Origin: Dictyophora rubrovolvata
Lineage: Eukaryota > Basidiomycota > Agaricomycetes > Phallales > Phallaceae
Assembly: GCA_029959195.1 (NCBI GenBank)
Contig: CP114121.1
Location: 1,116,001 to 1,180,000 of the forward strand
Length of the DNA: 64,000 bases
Reading direction: 5' to 3'
The notes below the pieces were generated by a model that was not told the DNA's origin, did not search any database, and worked only from the letters and a program-made list of their open reading frames with translations. Below, piece after piece: positions 25,299 through 37,126 of the stretch. Position numbers and translations under genes: made by a program. Positions within the stretch are counted from its first letter, which is position 1. The number at the start of each line of letters is the position of its first letter.

Positions 25299-27130
25299 AT
25301 GACTGTCAATGTCCTGGGCCTCGAGGCAACTTCACTCGCTATTTTACTTGTTCCTGGTTTTCTTCCGTTCTTTTTTCTCGCTCAGAACTATCTTACTCTT
25401 CCACCAACACCAACATTGTTCTTGCCTCGTAATCAGGACAGAGCAAGTGTGATAATGTGTTGTTTCGTCTTCTTGCTCGGTCCCTTTGCTGCTTCCATCG
25501 CCGCTCTTCGCATAGTATCCACTACAAGTCGTCAGGACTCCTCTCTTACGACTATTATAATAATCCTCCAGAACCTTGTCCAGTTCTCGTGTATGTCTCC
25601 AACCTTTTCCTTGCTAGCTTCCTTTCAGTGCTTCTGAAGATACACCCTTTTCCAAGACCGGTTGCCGATTTTACTACTGCTTAATCGTTCCTCTGCTCTC
25701 GTTCGCGTAACAAGGTCTACAATATCAGACAGAAGACTCGACGCACATAACATCATCCTTGCCACTCTTATGACCACATGTAAGCCGATATCTTATTCGA
25801 CTTCCCATCTGCCTCGAGATCTTCATCCACTGCACTTGTAGCTTTTGTGCTAGCCATAATTCGCATTTTAATCCTCCCCAAAAGTTTTCCTTCTATTGTT
25901 CCAACTGCGTTCGCGATTATCGCGGATCTTTTTCCTATACCCCTCCAATGTTATTTCACCAGAATTGCAAATACCACCCCTAGGATTCGTAGGATCTGGC
26001 TTTTTTTAATCCTAATTCAGCTCTTCTCCGTGACCGTCACCGCTTTAAGCATTCCACGTAAAACAGTTTTCTCAATTTTAGCAGCATCGTTCACCGTCTT
26101 GTGGTTCGGGAGTGTGACTACGCTTTTCTACAGTCTGTTGTCTCCCGTATTTGTGCGTATATTCTAAATCTTGCTCAAATTGACTTGGCCAGGTTTATAT
26201 GCCTCTCCCATAATTCCCTCATCTACTTCTGGAGTCGGTCTCTCACCCCTGTCACCTACATCTCTCACCGGTCTCGCGGCCGAACTGAGAACATCTTCCC
26301 CTCAAGTGTTTTATGAAAACTCCCCCCATCGCAATCAACGTCAAAGCTCGCGCGGTCTTATTTCAGAGGATTTCACAGCCCTCCGAGATCCATTTGCTTC
26401 TCCAACTCGCGCCGGTCCCCATGCTAAATCACCGGAGCCATATGCACCCGTCTCTCCCCCGCCGGCGACGACTCCCCAAGTGCAAGTGCCATGTTCCCCG
26501 ACCCCTCAGTCGAAGACTCACCTGGCATCCGCTCGTCACGGTCATTATCACGACAAAACGGGGGTGAAAAATTCTTTACAGCAAATTTCTTCGCGTTTTA
26601 CGCACACCAGCAGCGTTGAGAAAAAAGAATCGACGCAGAGTCTTCAGCCTCTCGCTAACAGATCCAAGGAAGAACTCGAAGAAGAAAACAAACCGACAGA
26701 AAACGAGTCTTTTTTTCTTAACGATGAAGCCCTTCTAAGTCAGATATTGTTGCATTCTTTGACTACAGAAGCTATCCCCGGGCCGACTTCAAGAACAACA
26801 ACAACTCGTCCGACGAACTTTTTGAATTCAAATCCTCAAAATGTCAACATCAAAAACGATACAACACTGGCAGACTCTGCAAATGTAAGAACAGCCCGAA
26901 AACCCCGAAAAACTCATTGTCGCAATAGAAATATGGTTCAGGTTTCAGCGGAACGTTTATTAGGAGCCGGGAAGAATGCATCCAATTTCGTTTTTCGACA
27001 GGGAGAGTCTAGGTCGACCCCCTCCACGCCACAGGCCGCCCCCGTGCCAGGGCAGTGCAATAAGTTGAAGCAGAATGGCCCAACGGTGGATGGAGACCAT
27101 TGTTCTTGTTGGTGGGATCACGAAGCGTGA
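25299..27130 (+). CDS. Unassigned multi-pass membrane protein (gene X)
   Basis: The N-terminal part is strongly hydrophobic: LEATSLAILLVPGFLPFFFLA, CCFVFLLGPFAASIAALRI, IIIILQNLV, FVLAIIRILILP, IWLFLILIQLFSVTV and LWFGSVTTLFYSLLSPVFV suggest about six membrane segments. After an intron near 26160 a long hydrophilic, Pro/Ser-rich tail follows, with short basic stretches and a Cys-containing end (HCSCWWDHEA). At least three exons are needed; exact borders between 25630 and 25850 are uncertain. I do not recognise the family. Its final 150 coding bases and 3' flank are repeated at 32829-33157, marking the left boundary of a tandem duplication. Confidence 0.55.
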
Positions 27131-27315
27131 CACCTGTATCCAAAGGTGTATGCGATGTATGTATGTAATTTGAAGATGAGTTCGTCGTGTAATAGTTTGA
27201 ATGCGCCAGTAGTGCCAGAAGTATTCATTAAGAAGTTGTCGGTTCCGGTGTGCGGGCAGCGTGTCTGGTAGTATTCAGTCAAACCAGGCAGACAAATTGA
27301 ACGAATGCCTTCAAC
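26982..27315 (+). repeat. Left copy of duplicated gene X 3' end
   Basis: Nearly identical, apart from small indels and substitutions, to 32829-33157. It begins inside the last exon of gene X and runs about 185 bases past its stop. It starts at the sequence TCCAATTTCG, the left breakpoint of the tandem duplication. Confidence 0.85.
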
Positions 27316-27479
27316 AATAAACGCGATGGCACTCACCTTATGACTCCATTAGTATAATATTACGACTCATCTTATGACAAGTCTGAAGTTAAAAAGAGAG
27401 GAATCGTGTTATATTAGTGAGTAATCTATTGACCAAATAAAGTGCGCACCCTCAAAAGAAAAGATTGAACTTCAGGCGC

Positions 27480-28536
27480 GCCGTACGGATGGGATGTGGG
27501 CGTCGGCGCTTTGAGGTGAAAGACTTCCTGTCCCGCTTTTTTCCTCTTTCGATGTCCAACATACGGCGGACGTCAGCAGCAATGGTGTCTTGCCTTTCGT
27601 CTGAAGTTACATTGAATGAACGATAGCTTTCAAGCTCATTTCGATCTTCTCACCCATAGTCACCAAGGCACGGGCTAACGTCTCGATGTTTGTAGAAGAC
27701 AGCCCACCAAAGACCACGTCGTTGTCATCGTCGGGCGCTCCCTCAAAGACTAATGGCGCCATTCTGCGTCACGGCGCCGCCCTAGAACGGGTTTCGGGCT
27801 TCGTCTTTGCCTTCCCGACCCTGGCAGTCTTCTTCGCGACCTCCTTTTCCGCCTTCTTGGTAACTCGGTCGGGGTGGTGGCAACCCTTGTTTTTACGACG
27901 ACATGTCTCGCGAGCATGATGGATCGCGTACAGCACCTGGTTCAAGGCGCGAGGAAGGCGGTCTAGTATCGTCACCGACTGCGCGCTTTTTTAGTCGGAC
28001 AATCTTCATAGGATGTACGCCAGCCAAATCGACCTCTTCGACGTCGTCCTCGTCCTCGGATTCGCGACCTCTTTTGGAAATGGGCTTAGGTACTGGCTTG
28101 CTCTTTCCCGCTTCCACTGTTGTAGGCTATTATAGCGCTATCAGTTTGGAAAGGCAAAGATACGAAGTATAGTACTCACCTGGTCAATGAAACCGTCTGG
28201 AAACCATCTCTTAAACTCTTCTAACCACTCTTCATCTGTCTTCTCCTTTTCCTTCCTCTTTTCTACCTCTTTCTGTTTCCCCTTCTCCGCAATTCGCTTC
28301 CTGACCATTTCCACTTTTTTCACCTTATGATCTTCTTCGTATTTCTTTTGAAGTATCTTCACAATGTCTCGATCAAAACCCTTATCGATTGGCAAAACTA
28401 TCGCGTTGACTTCTTCCTGGTCTTCGAATACACAAATACGCCGATGATCGAGTGCCCACGAAACGCGCTCTTCAAATGTCGCTGGGACAACGTTAAAATC
28501 GCCAAATTCTATCGAGGAAGCTGGAGACGATGACAT
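27480..28536 (-). pseudogene. Unassigned basic coiled-coil protein, reading frame interrupted
   Basis: The first exon starts at 28536 (MSSSPASSIEFGDFNVVP) and carries a charged helix rich in Lys/Glu, ending WFPDGFIDQ at an intron near 28180. A second exon gives an acidic patch (ESEDEDDVEEVDLAG) and basic residues. Downstream, CRRKNKGCHHPDRVTKKAEK and a further segment with GEKIEMSLKA lie in other frames with stops between, so the 3' half looks decayed unless introns were missed. I do not know a function. In the second copy of the tandem duplication this gene is absent. Confidence 0.45.
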
Positions 28537-29196
28537 TGGTGTTGGGCGACGCGTTGAGAAAGAAGATGGGAGTTGGTGAAAATAGAAGTCTTTACGTCCT
28601 TTGCAACGGATGTTTCAGCTAAGTCACGGTGTCGTCACATAGCCGTGATCACCGTTCCCTGGAACGAGCGCAGCTTCAGGTTCTGCTGTCTTGTTGCTGA
28701 TGAGTATTGTAGGCTACTCGAGCTATGCATGGCTCGAGTGGTGTTTGATTTATGTAATGGGGGAGAGTTGAAAACCTTGGTTCCTTTTGGGACTTCAGAG
28801 GCCATCAGTAGGAAATCTGATAATAGAACACGACGTCATTCTGACGAGTCAAATTTCACGTAAATTCACCAAAGGACTAGACGCGGTCACGTGATGTTCG
28901 GCGTGGCATGTACAGGAATTAGAATAATACATGTTACACTAGCCTATGTAGCAAGATTAGTTGCTACTAGTCGTATTGAGAAAGGTGTCAAGCCTTCTTC
29001 GCGTGGACGAGACTTCGTTCTTGTGCCACACTTTACCTGTTGTCCGAGGGCCTTGAAGCTTGAAGCGCGACGCGTCCTACTATTACATACGCGTCAAACA
29101 TCACGTGATCGCGGCTAGTCCTTTTCGTCGGGCGGTCGTGTTCGGTGAGCAGAGGTAAGCCCGGGTGGCATCGCATTACTATCAGACCTTTTACTG
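28537..29196. promoter_or_regulatory. Upstream region of FunK1 copy B
   Basis: No gene supported. From about 28985 to 29196 the sequence is clearly homologous to 33455-33641 upstream of FunK1 copy C, including CGTGGACGAGA, a TCACGTGATCGCGGCTAGTCC block and GAGCAGAGGTAAGC. The shared block marks a promoter duplicated with the gene. TCACGTGA is a palindromic bHLH-type site. Confidence 0.55.
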
Positions 29197-31686
29197 ATGA
29201 CCTCTGAAACTCCCAAAGGGAACAAGGTTTTCAATTCTTCCTCGTTAAATCAAACGCCACTCGGGCGTAGCTCGAGTAGCCAACAACATTCCTCAGCAGC
29301 AGGACAGCAGAACCTGAAGCAGGCAATGAAAGATGAGCTTTTCGGCCGTGTCTACCAAAGTAATCAGTTGCTCGACAAAATCTTCAACACGTCTCTCCCA
29401 CAAGATCTCGGAAAGGTAACTCGGGACTGTATTAACAAGTTTAAAGGATCCCCGCTTCCAAAGTCGGGGGACGAACGCGATCACTATTCTTCTTTCGTCA
29501 AACGTCTCAATGTCGTTAAGAAATCATTGGAAGGTCACAAATTGATGGAAGGAAGCATCTATAAGGACGTTCTATTCGAGGTATACGATGAACAGATGAA
29601 AGAAGGTACCGGCAAAGACGCTCCCCTAAAGCCAGACATCGTGGCACGAGTACCATCCGCAAACAAAGAGAGCGCGTCTTGGATGGACATTGAGCTTTGC
29701 GCTGAAGTCAAGGGTCAATACACAAGTATGGTGGCGCAGGGTGCAACTTATGCACGCAGCATCTTTGATGCTCAAAGAAGCCGTTATTTCGTTCTCATCA
29801 TCTTCTATGAGCAGAAAGCAACCAGCGTCTCCTTTGGATTGTTCACGCCCGCTTGGCTATGTTTATCCTCTAAGACCAATATTCAAACTGATGACGGCCA
29901 AAGGCAGTTTATACGAGACATGGCACGGATATGGAGTTGCAAATATAGATGGAGCGCTGGGTTTGATATGACTTGCAATAATACCACGTGCTACCTTGGA
30001 GAGGAAGGGACATTTTCCCTTCATCATAACATATTTCACCGTATCTCCATTGTAGGACGGCAGACACGGGTTGACATTATCACCAATGGTACTGCTCAGA
30101 CGGGTATGATTCATTTTTTTCATCTTGGTTGACAACAATATAATAATATAGTACGACAGATAATTCTCACAACGGCATTGTAGTGTATGGTCTGCATGAG
30201 TACACTCCCAGCAAAGTATCAGCCACCACCCCAGAGAGTCAAACGCAGTCATCTGGAATCCGAAGATCGGCTCGTCTTATAGCAAAGGAAAACGCTCGGC
30301 TGGCATCAGAGACCTCCTCAGCGCCACTCAAAACCTCTCCGCATATAGTCCGCCCATGTGACTTGCCTGTTTTTCATTCGCCTCCTCACTATAACAAGTT
30401 AATCTTGAAAGACTCTTGGCCGATTCTTTCCCGCGAACAACAAGAGGAGAAAGTGTTTGAAAAACTGGGCAGTAAATTTGGCGTGCCAACAGTGTTAAGC
30501 TCTTTTCCGGTCATAATACAGCGGGACAACGCTTCGGCTGTCAAATCTGATACAGCATGGTTTTTTCCAGATAACGCAGAGAAGTTCAAGCTGTGGAACT
30601 CTAGCTCTAACAATGCCTCTCAGGGCTCAAGTCAGCAAGGAGAGGACAAGAATACAGGACCTGAGCATCGCGTGCATGTTCGCTTACTCATACAAACACA
30701 AGGGAAGCCGCTTTACAAAGCAAAAGGTCCGAAGGAATTACTCCAAGCCATTTTACATGCCATGATAGGTCAGTTTCACTCCCTTATTGTTACCAAATCA
30801 CCCCAAATTCAAACCGAATTTTAGGCTATTGGGTAATATTCAAGAACGGCTGGCTTCATCGGGATGTCAGCGGTGGGAATGTGCTTTTGATGGAAACGCC
30901 CGAAAAACGTGACAGGATCGAAGGGTATGTGTTCATCGCAATACTTTGGGATATATGAAAACTCCTATTCAGATTTGAAGATATTTTGACTGAGGATATT
31001 GTTGAAAAACACTTTGACAAATGTACTGGGTTTATCTCAGATGGTGATTTAGCGGTGCGATGGGATGAAATTGACCGAGAGATCGCGAAACAGCGCTCGG
31101 TGCGTCGTATTTTGAACTTAACAACCACCCGGTGCTCAGATATCTCAATGTACAGGGAACACCCCCATATATGTCTTGTCGACTGATATCCGCCATGCTC
31201 ACGAATAGGCAGGTTCCTCATTCAGCCGTTGACGACCTCGAGTCATTTGTGTGGGTCCTATTTTCGGCTATATTACACACTATGGAATTTCGCGAAGCCC
31301 CATTTTCTCAGATTGAGCTGCACTATTGGTCTTGTCTCCAATCTAGCAACCTTACACAGCTTGGACTGAGGGGTGCGTTCGTCGAGCAACTCGTTTCACA
31401 AAACAAGGCACTGAGGTCTAATCAACAATCAAAAGCAATCTCTGGTGAAATCCTCTCCCGCGCCTTTAAACCATTTGTTGGTCTGCTGCTGGAATGGTTG
31501 CGCTTTGCTCGTGACCTGAATGACCTGGACCTGGACCTCATTTCCACCGACTATCCCAAGTCTTTACAACCGCACCTTAAAAAGTACCTTGCGATCGGAA
31601 TTACACATCTTAAAGGGCTGCCGGATACTTGGGATTATGCTAAGGAACCACCTAACGAAACTTCATCTGCGCTGTCTTCTAGCTGA
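29197..31686 (+). CDS. FunK1 fungal-type protein kinase, copy B (intact)
   Basis: A 757-residue protein from five exons: 29197..30103, 30160..30768, 30825..30924, 30973..31099 and 31156..31686. The N-terminal half holds the family block YARSIFDAQRSRYFVLII, GLFTPAWLCLSS and MTCNNTTCYLG. The C-terminal half is the kinase: catalytic loop HRDVSGGNVLLME, a DFG-equivalent GFISDGDLA and GTPPYMS in place of APE. The tail has SRAFKPFVGLLLEWL. FunK1 is an expanded, poorly understood kinase family of multicellular basidiomycetes. Two introns needed the second possible AG (tacgacag at 30159; tacag at 31155) to keep the frame. All family blocks are in frame, unlike copies A and C. Whether it is an active kinase is not shown; HRD is kept, DFG is not. 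Confidence 0.9.
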
Positions 31687-31799
31687 ATGCGAACTGTGTA
31701 TCGTTCATTCACTTTGTATTGTTGGATCAATTATTTTCCGGATTTTGCCTAGTACATTTCTCCAGCCTTTGTAATTCGACAAGCATAATCTGTAATAAA

Positions 31800-32350
31800 A
31801 TGTTAACGTGTACAGGCTTCTCATTGTTGACCGAACTGGATCATGCATAGGAGGTACGGAAAGGGATGACGGAAGTAATCAGATTAATAAATAAAGAGAA
31901 AGACAGGTATGGGTATAAACAAGTATATGGTTTCGCACAGAATTTCCGCACTAGGAGCTGTCTCGAATCGAATCGACAGAGATACTCCGTAGAACGTCAA
32001 AGATCCATCGTGGGTAGCTTTTAGACGTACGCAGATTTAAAGCACCTTTTCTCGTAAGAGCAACTCCGAAACGAGCCGTCCGTGTTGGAAATACACAATC
32101 AGCCTAATGTACCATTTCGGTTGCGATTGGTATTGGCATCATGCGCCTCGTACCATATCGACGCCCAACTTGCATACTAACAAATCTAAGCAAGGTAAAA
32201 CTCGCGCTCTCGCTGTTGAGCTTTCAACTTGAGCATTGAGCGATGGCTTCGAATTGCATGGCCATTCAAACTTCAATTACGTGTGAGTTTTGTGTGAGTT
32301 CCAGAAATCGGCGTGCATTGGTGAATGATTAATGATTAATGACCACTGGT
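31800..32350 (-). pseudogene. Queuine transferase remnant in copy B
   Basis: Read on the minus strand, this region matches pieces of the intact gene at 16.5-18.5 kb. One piece is the ATG region (MAMQFE-like, near 32250-32285) with its upstream DNA. Another is the segment around the [12 protein letters not shown] exon (near 32040-32190). A third is part of the last exon (near 31985-32025). The intervening exons are gone. It points toward FunK1 copy B and away from the TyrRS fragment, so its start region lies head-to-head with TyrRS. The outer border toward 31800 is uncertain. Confidence 0.8.
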
Positions 32351-32456
32351 CTTGAACCACGCGAAATTTTGAAGATAATCGTGACGCGTGACTTCCGTGC
32401 GTTACTGCGGTCAAATTCTATCCGGAGCCGCCAGAGCCTTTGCTCCGTGCAGGGGA

Positions 32457-33157
<701 letters not shown>

Positions 33158-33641
33158 GTAAGTGTGTTGTACGAACACACCATGACATGCAATTTAATAA
33201 CTTTATTAACTCAACATCCGAAGCATATTTCTTTTTGGCTCACCTTACAATTCTATTATGATATTTTTATGATTCGTCCTAAATCGCTCCATTTCCTTTT
33301 TGGTACTAGCCAACCTTTCTTGTACGCTAAAATGCCTAGGGCTCATAATAATTTAATAAACGATAAAAAGAGGTCCGGTTAGCGACGAGCGTTAGTTAGA
33401 TACGGCAGGAGTGTAGACCCCTAAAAACACTAAACTTACATCTCGACGGGGTTAAGCCTTTTTTGCGTGGACGAGATTTTGTTTTTGTGACAGACTTTAC
33501 TTGTTGTCAGACCTCGAAGCGCGACGCGTCAAGTATCACGTGATCGCGGCTAGTCCTTTCATCTCTGGTTCTGTCGACGGTCGTGCTCGGTGAGCAGAGG
33601 TAAGCCGGGTGGCGTTGCACTACTCTCACAGATATTTACTG
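33158..33641. promoter_or_regulatory. Upstream region of FunK1 copy C
   Basis: No gene supported. From about 33455 the sequence matches the promoter of FunK1 copy B (28985-29196), including TCACGTGATCGCGGCTAGTCC-like sequence. The part before it is AT-rich; near 33235-33290 it resembles 27330-27380, so the 27.3-29.0 kb interval of the first unit is shortened here. Confidence 0.5.
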
Positions 33642-34518
33642 ATGGCCTCTGAAACCCCAAAAGGGACCAAGGTTTTCGGCTCTTCCTCATTAAATCAAAC
33701 GCCACTCGGGCGTAGCTCGAGTAGCCAACAGCATTCTTCAGCAGCGGGACAGCAGAACCTGAAGCAGGCAATGAAAGATGAGCTTACCGGCCGTGTCTAT
33801 CAAAGTGATCAGCTTCTCGACAAAATCTTCAATACGTCTCTTCCACAAGATCTCGAAACCGTAACCCAAGACTGTATTAACAAGTTCGAGAAATCCCCGC
33901 TTCCAAAATCAGGAGAGGAGCGTGATCACTATGCTTCTTTCGTCGGACGTCTCAATATCGTTAAGAAATCGTTGGAACGTCACAGATTGATGGAAGGAAG
34001 CATCTATAAGGATGTTCTATTCGAGATATACGATGAACAGATGAAAGAAGGGACCGGCAGAGACGCTCCTTTAAGGCCAGACATCGTGGCACGGGTAACA
34101 CCCGCAAATAAAGAGGACGCCTCTTGTGAGTGGCGCATTCCTGCAGGACCTCAAATCACAAAATAAAGCACTGAAGAAACATCAATCACAATTAGCCCCC
34201 AGTGCACCAGAGATCAAACAACATTCAGAAGTAGCCCCTGCACTGAAGGCCAATACGCAAAAATCAGAAGTATATAGAGACACCCTTTCTCGCGCCTTTG
34301 AACCATTTGTTGGTCTACTGCTGGAATGGTTGCTCTTTGCTATCGACCTGGATGACCTGGATCTAGAGCTCGTTTCCACCAAATATCCTGAGTCTTTACA
34401 ACCGCACCTTCAAAAGTACCTTGAAATCGGAATTACGCATCTTGAAGGGATGCCGGATAGTTGGGAGTATATTAAGGAACCATCTAACGAAACTTCTTCT
34501 GAGCCGTCTTCTAGCTGA
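33642..34518 (+). pseudogene. FunK1 copy C, internally deleted
   Basis: The first roughly 160 codons match copy B (start, SSQQHSSAAGQQNLKQAMK, LPQDLETVTQDCINKF, MEGSIYKDVLFEIYDEQMK, PDIVARV). Near 34125 it jumps to the C-terminal tail (SGAFLQDLKSQNKALKKHQ ... LSRAFEPFVGLLLEWLLF). The region corresponding to about 29690-31370 of copy B, including the whole kinase domain, is missing. The two halves are in different frames across the join. It is almost certainly non-functional. Confidence 0.9.
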
Positions 34519-34639
34519 ATATGGAATATTTGTTCATTCACTGTTTTGTTGAATCAATCATTCTCCAGATTTTGTTTAGTATATTTCTCCAGCTTTTGAG
34601 AATTTGATTCGCCTCAACAAGCATAATTTGTAATAAAAA

Positions 34640-35165
34640 TGGTTATTTGAAACGTGTACAAACTTCCCATCGCCGACCGAACCAGATGATGCGTAGGAGG
34701 TACGGAAAGGGATGAAGCAAGTAATCAGATTGATAAATAAACAGAAAGATGGATAAAAAAATGATGTAGTTGGCTATCTTTCCGGGAGAAGTGGAGAACT
34801 TTCGCACCGAATTCCAGCACCAGGAACTGTCTTGAATCGACGGACTCGGAAGGGAAGTAGATCAGCAGAAACGCTCCGACGACGGTAACCGTAGAACGTC
34901 AAAGATCCATCGGTAGCTTTTAGTCGCAGATTTATAGCACCTTTTCTTGTCAAAGCAACTCCGAAACGGGGCGTCTGTGTTGGGAATACACAGTCAGTCT
35001 AGTGGTAAGTAGTATTTTATTGAGCGTCATGTGTCTCGTACCACATCGACCCCTCACTTGCACATAAGCAAAGCTCTCAGCACTAAAGCGGTCGAACCGC
35101 GCTCTTGTTCATTGAGCGATACCTTCGAATTTCATAGTTTCAAACTTCAATTACGTGTGAATTCC
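34640..35165 (-). pseudogene. Queuine transferase remnant in copy C
   Basis: Counterpart of the copy B remnant: a piece of the last exon (near 34850-34925), the [12 protein letters not shown]-exon region (near 34925-35095) and the start region (near 35120-35165), on the minus strand, with the same large parts missing. The shared deletions mean the gene decayed before the tandem duplication. Only about 120 bases separate the old start from the TyrRS start. Confidence 0.78.
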
Positions 35166-35284
35166 AGAAATCGGTGTGCATCGAAAGAACGTCTTGAACT
35201 GGAGATAACCATGACGCATGACGCGTGACTGGTGCCGGTGAGCGTTACTACAGTCGAATTGCGTTCCAGAGCCTTTGCAGGGGA

Positions 35285-37063
35285 ATGAAGCAATGTCTTT
35301 CTTTCCTGCGCAAACGCACTTGGAATTCTAAACGCTATTCGGGCACTCAAAAGCAGTTGTATCATTCTCACAAGTTAATCTCGAAACTGTCATCTCGTGG
35401 TTTGATTGCGGATAAAACAGCCCCGTAAGACGTTCAATACCTTCATTCCAAGTTGCACCCACCTACATTGAGGACCTTTTTTAAAAAAGGAACGATACGT
35501 TGGAAAACTATCTCGCGAGCTCCAGGATTTTGTACTGTGGTATAGACCCAACAGCCGGCTCTTTGCATGTTGGAAATCTCGTTCCGCTTCTCAACCTGCT
35601 CCACTTTCAGCTGGCGGGACACCAAAGTATTGCACTGGTGAGGGAATTCCCACAACCACTCTCCTATTTCCTTAAATAATCAGCTTGGAGGCGCCACTGG
35701 TTTAATTGGTGACCCATCCGGACGCGATGAAGAACGACCTCTTCAAGCATCGGACGTCATTAGTCAAAACAGCACGAGCATTCGTCATCAACTGAATGTG
35801 ATATTCAATAATGCTATGAATTACGCGTCAAAGAGGATGCGATTCAAAGAACCCGTCACTTCAATCAAAATAATGAACAATCTGGATTGGTGGCAAGAGA
35901 TGTCTTTGATAAGCTTCTTGCAGTCCACTGGTAAACACATGAGGCTTGCACCCATGCTTTCTCGGGAAAGGTTGAATATCATCTACAAGGAGAAGAATAG
36001 CCGCTGATTATTCACAATTAGTGTTAAAAATCGCATGTCCTCTGCTAGCGGAATCTCCTTCGCCGAGTTTTCTTATCAGCTTCTACAAGCCTATGACTTC
36101 TGGTATCTTTACAAACACCATTCTTGTCGGATACAAATTGGAGGCTCAGATCAATGGGGAAATATCATCTCTGGTTTAGACCTAATTCTCAGGAAAGAGC
36201 CAGACTTATCTGCTGACGACAAGGCATACGGAATCACTACTCCTTTGCTCACCACTTCCTCCGGTCAGAAATTTGGAAAAAGCGCGGGAAATGCTGTCTG
36301 GTTGGACAGTAACAAAACAAGTGTTTTTGATTTCTATCAGGCAAAAAGCTTTGTGTGTTATATTATCAAAGGCTCATCGCTAATTCCGTGTAGTTTTTCT
36401 GGCGGACAGCTGACGCGGACGTCGAAAAGTATTTGAACATATTTACATTTATCCCTTCGGAAGAAATCGCAACCATAATTGAGGATCACAAGGTTAGTTA
36501 TTTTGATTTCACCTCCAACTTTATTATACCCTCATAGGCACAACCGGATCGACGTCTAGCGCAACGCTTGCTAGCACGCGAGGTGACAGAAATGATTCAC
36601 GGAGGTCCCCATAATTTTGTATACTCATTTCGATGGTTACCTAAATGATGTTATCTTGCAGGAAACGGCCTTTCACAGGCTGAGGCAGCTACTCGCCTCT
36701 TATTCGACACTGACCTTCACGACATCCGATTAGAGGATGCAGCAAAAGCACTTGAAAATGATTCTAGATACCATCCCCTTCTTGAAAGAGAACTGGTCGA
36801 TGTATCTTTAGCGAAACTGGCGGCGAAGTCCGGTCTTGTTCAATCCAGAGGTGAGAAATGTTATCTTTTAGCACCTATAGGAGCTGACTATGGATAAAGG
36901 TGAAGCAAATCGACTCATTCAAGCAAAAGGCCTATATTTAAACAATACTCCCGTTCAGACTGTCGACCGCAAGTTGCAGAAGACTGATCTTCTAGGAGGA
37001 CATGTTGTAGTTCTACGGGCTGGGAAAGACAAACATGCTGTTCTTGTGATCAAGGCCAGCTAA
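35285..37063 (+). CDS. MSY1: Mitochondrial tyrosyl-tRNA synthetase
   Basis: Charges mitochondrial tRNA-Tyr. Eight exons: 35285..35424, 35490..35637, 35684..35970, 36022..36340, 36394..36492, 36538..36604, 36662..36850 and 36900..37063, giving 470 residues. Motifs: [19 protein letters not shown] (HIGH equivalent is HVGN), [52 protein letters not shown] (KMSKS equivalent is KFGKS) and a C-terminal S4-like part ([16 protein letters not shown]). The N-terminus is basic and Ser-rich ([19 protein letters not shown]), as expected for mitochondrial import. Intron 4 (36341..36393) begins with GC. It ends 63 bases from the convergent TM9SF stop. Confidence 0.94.
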
Positions 37064-37126
37064 AAAGAATCCATATACTATCGAAAAAGTATATACACTC
37101 AGTAATTTTTTATTACCAATACCAAA

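Noticed and set aside
28573-29118. Short plus-strand open frames upstream of FunK1 B
   Set aside because: No family resemblance; the later part is promoter sequence shared with FunK1 C.
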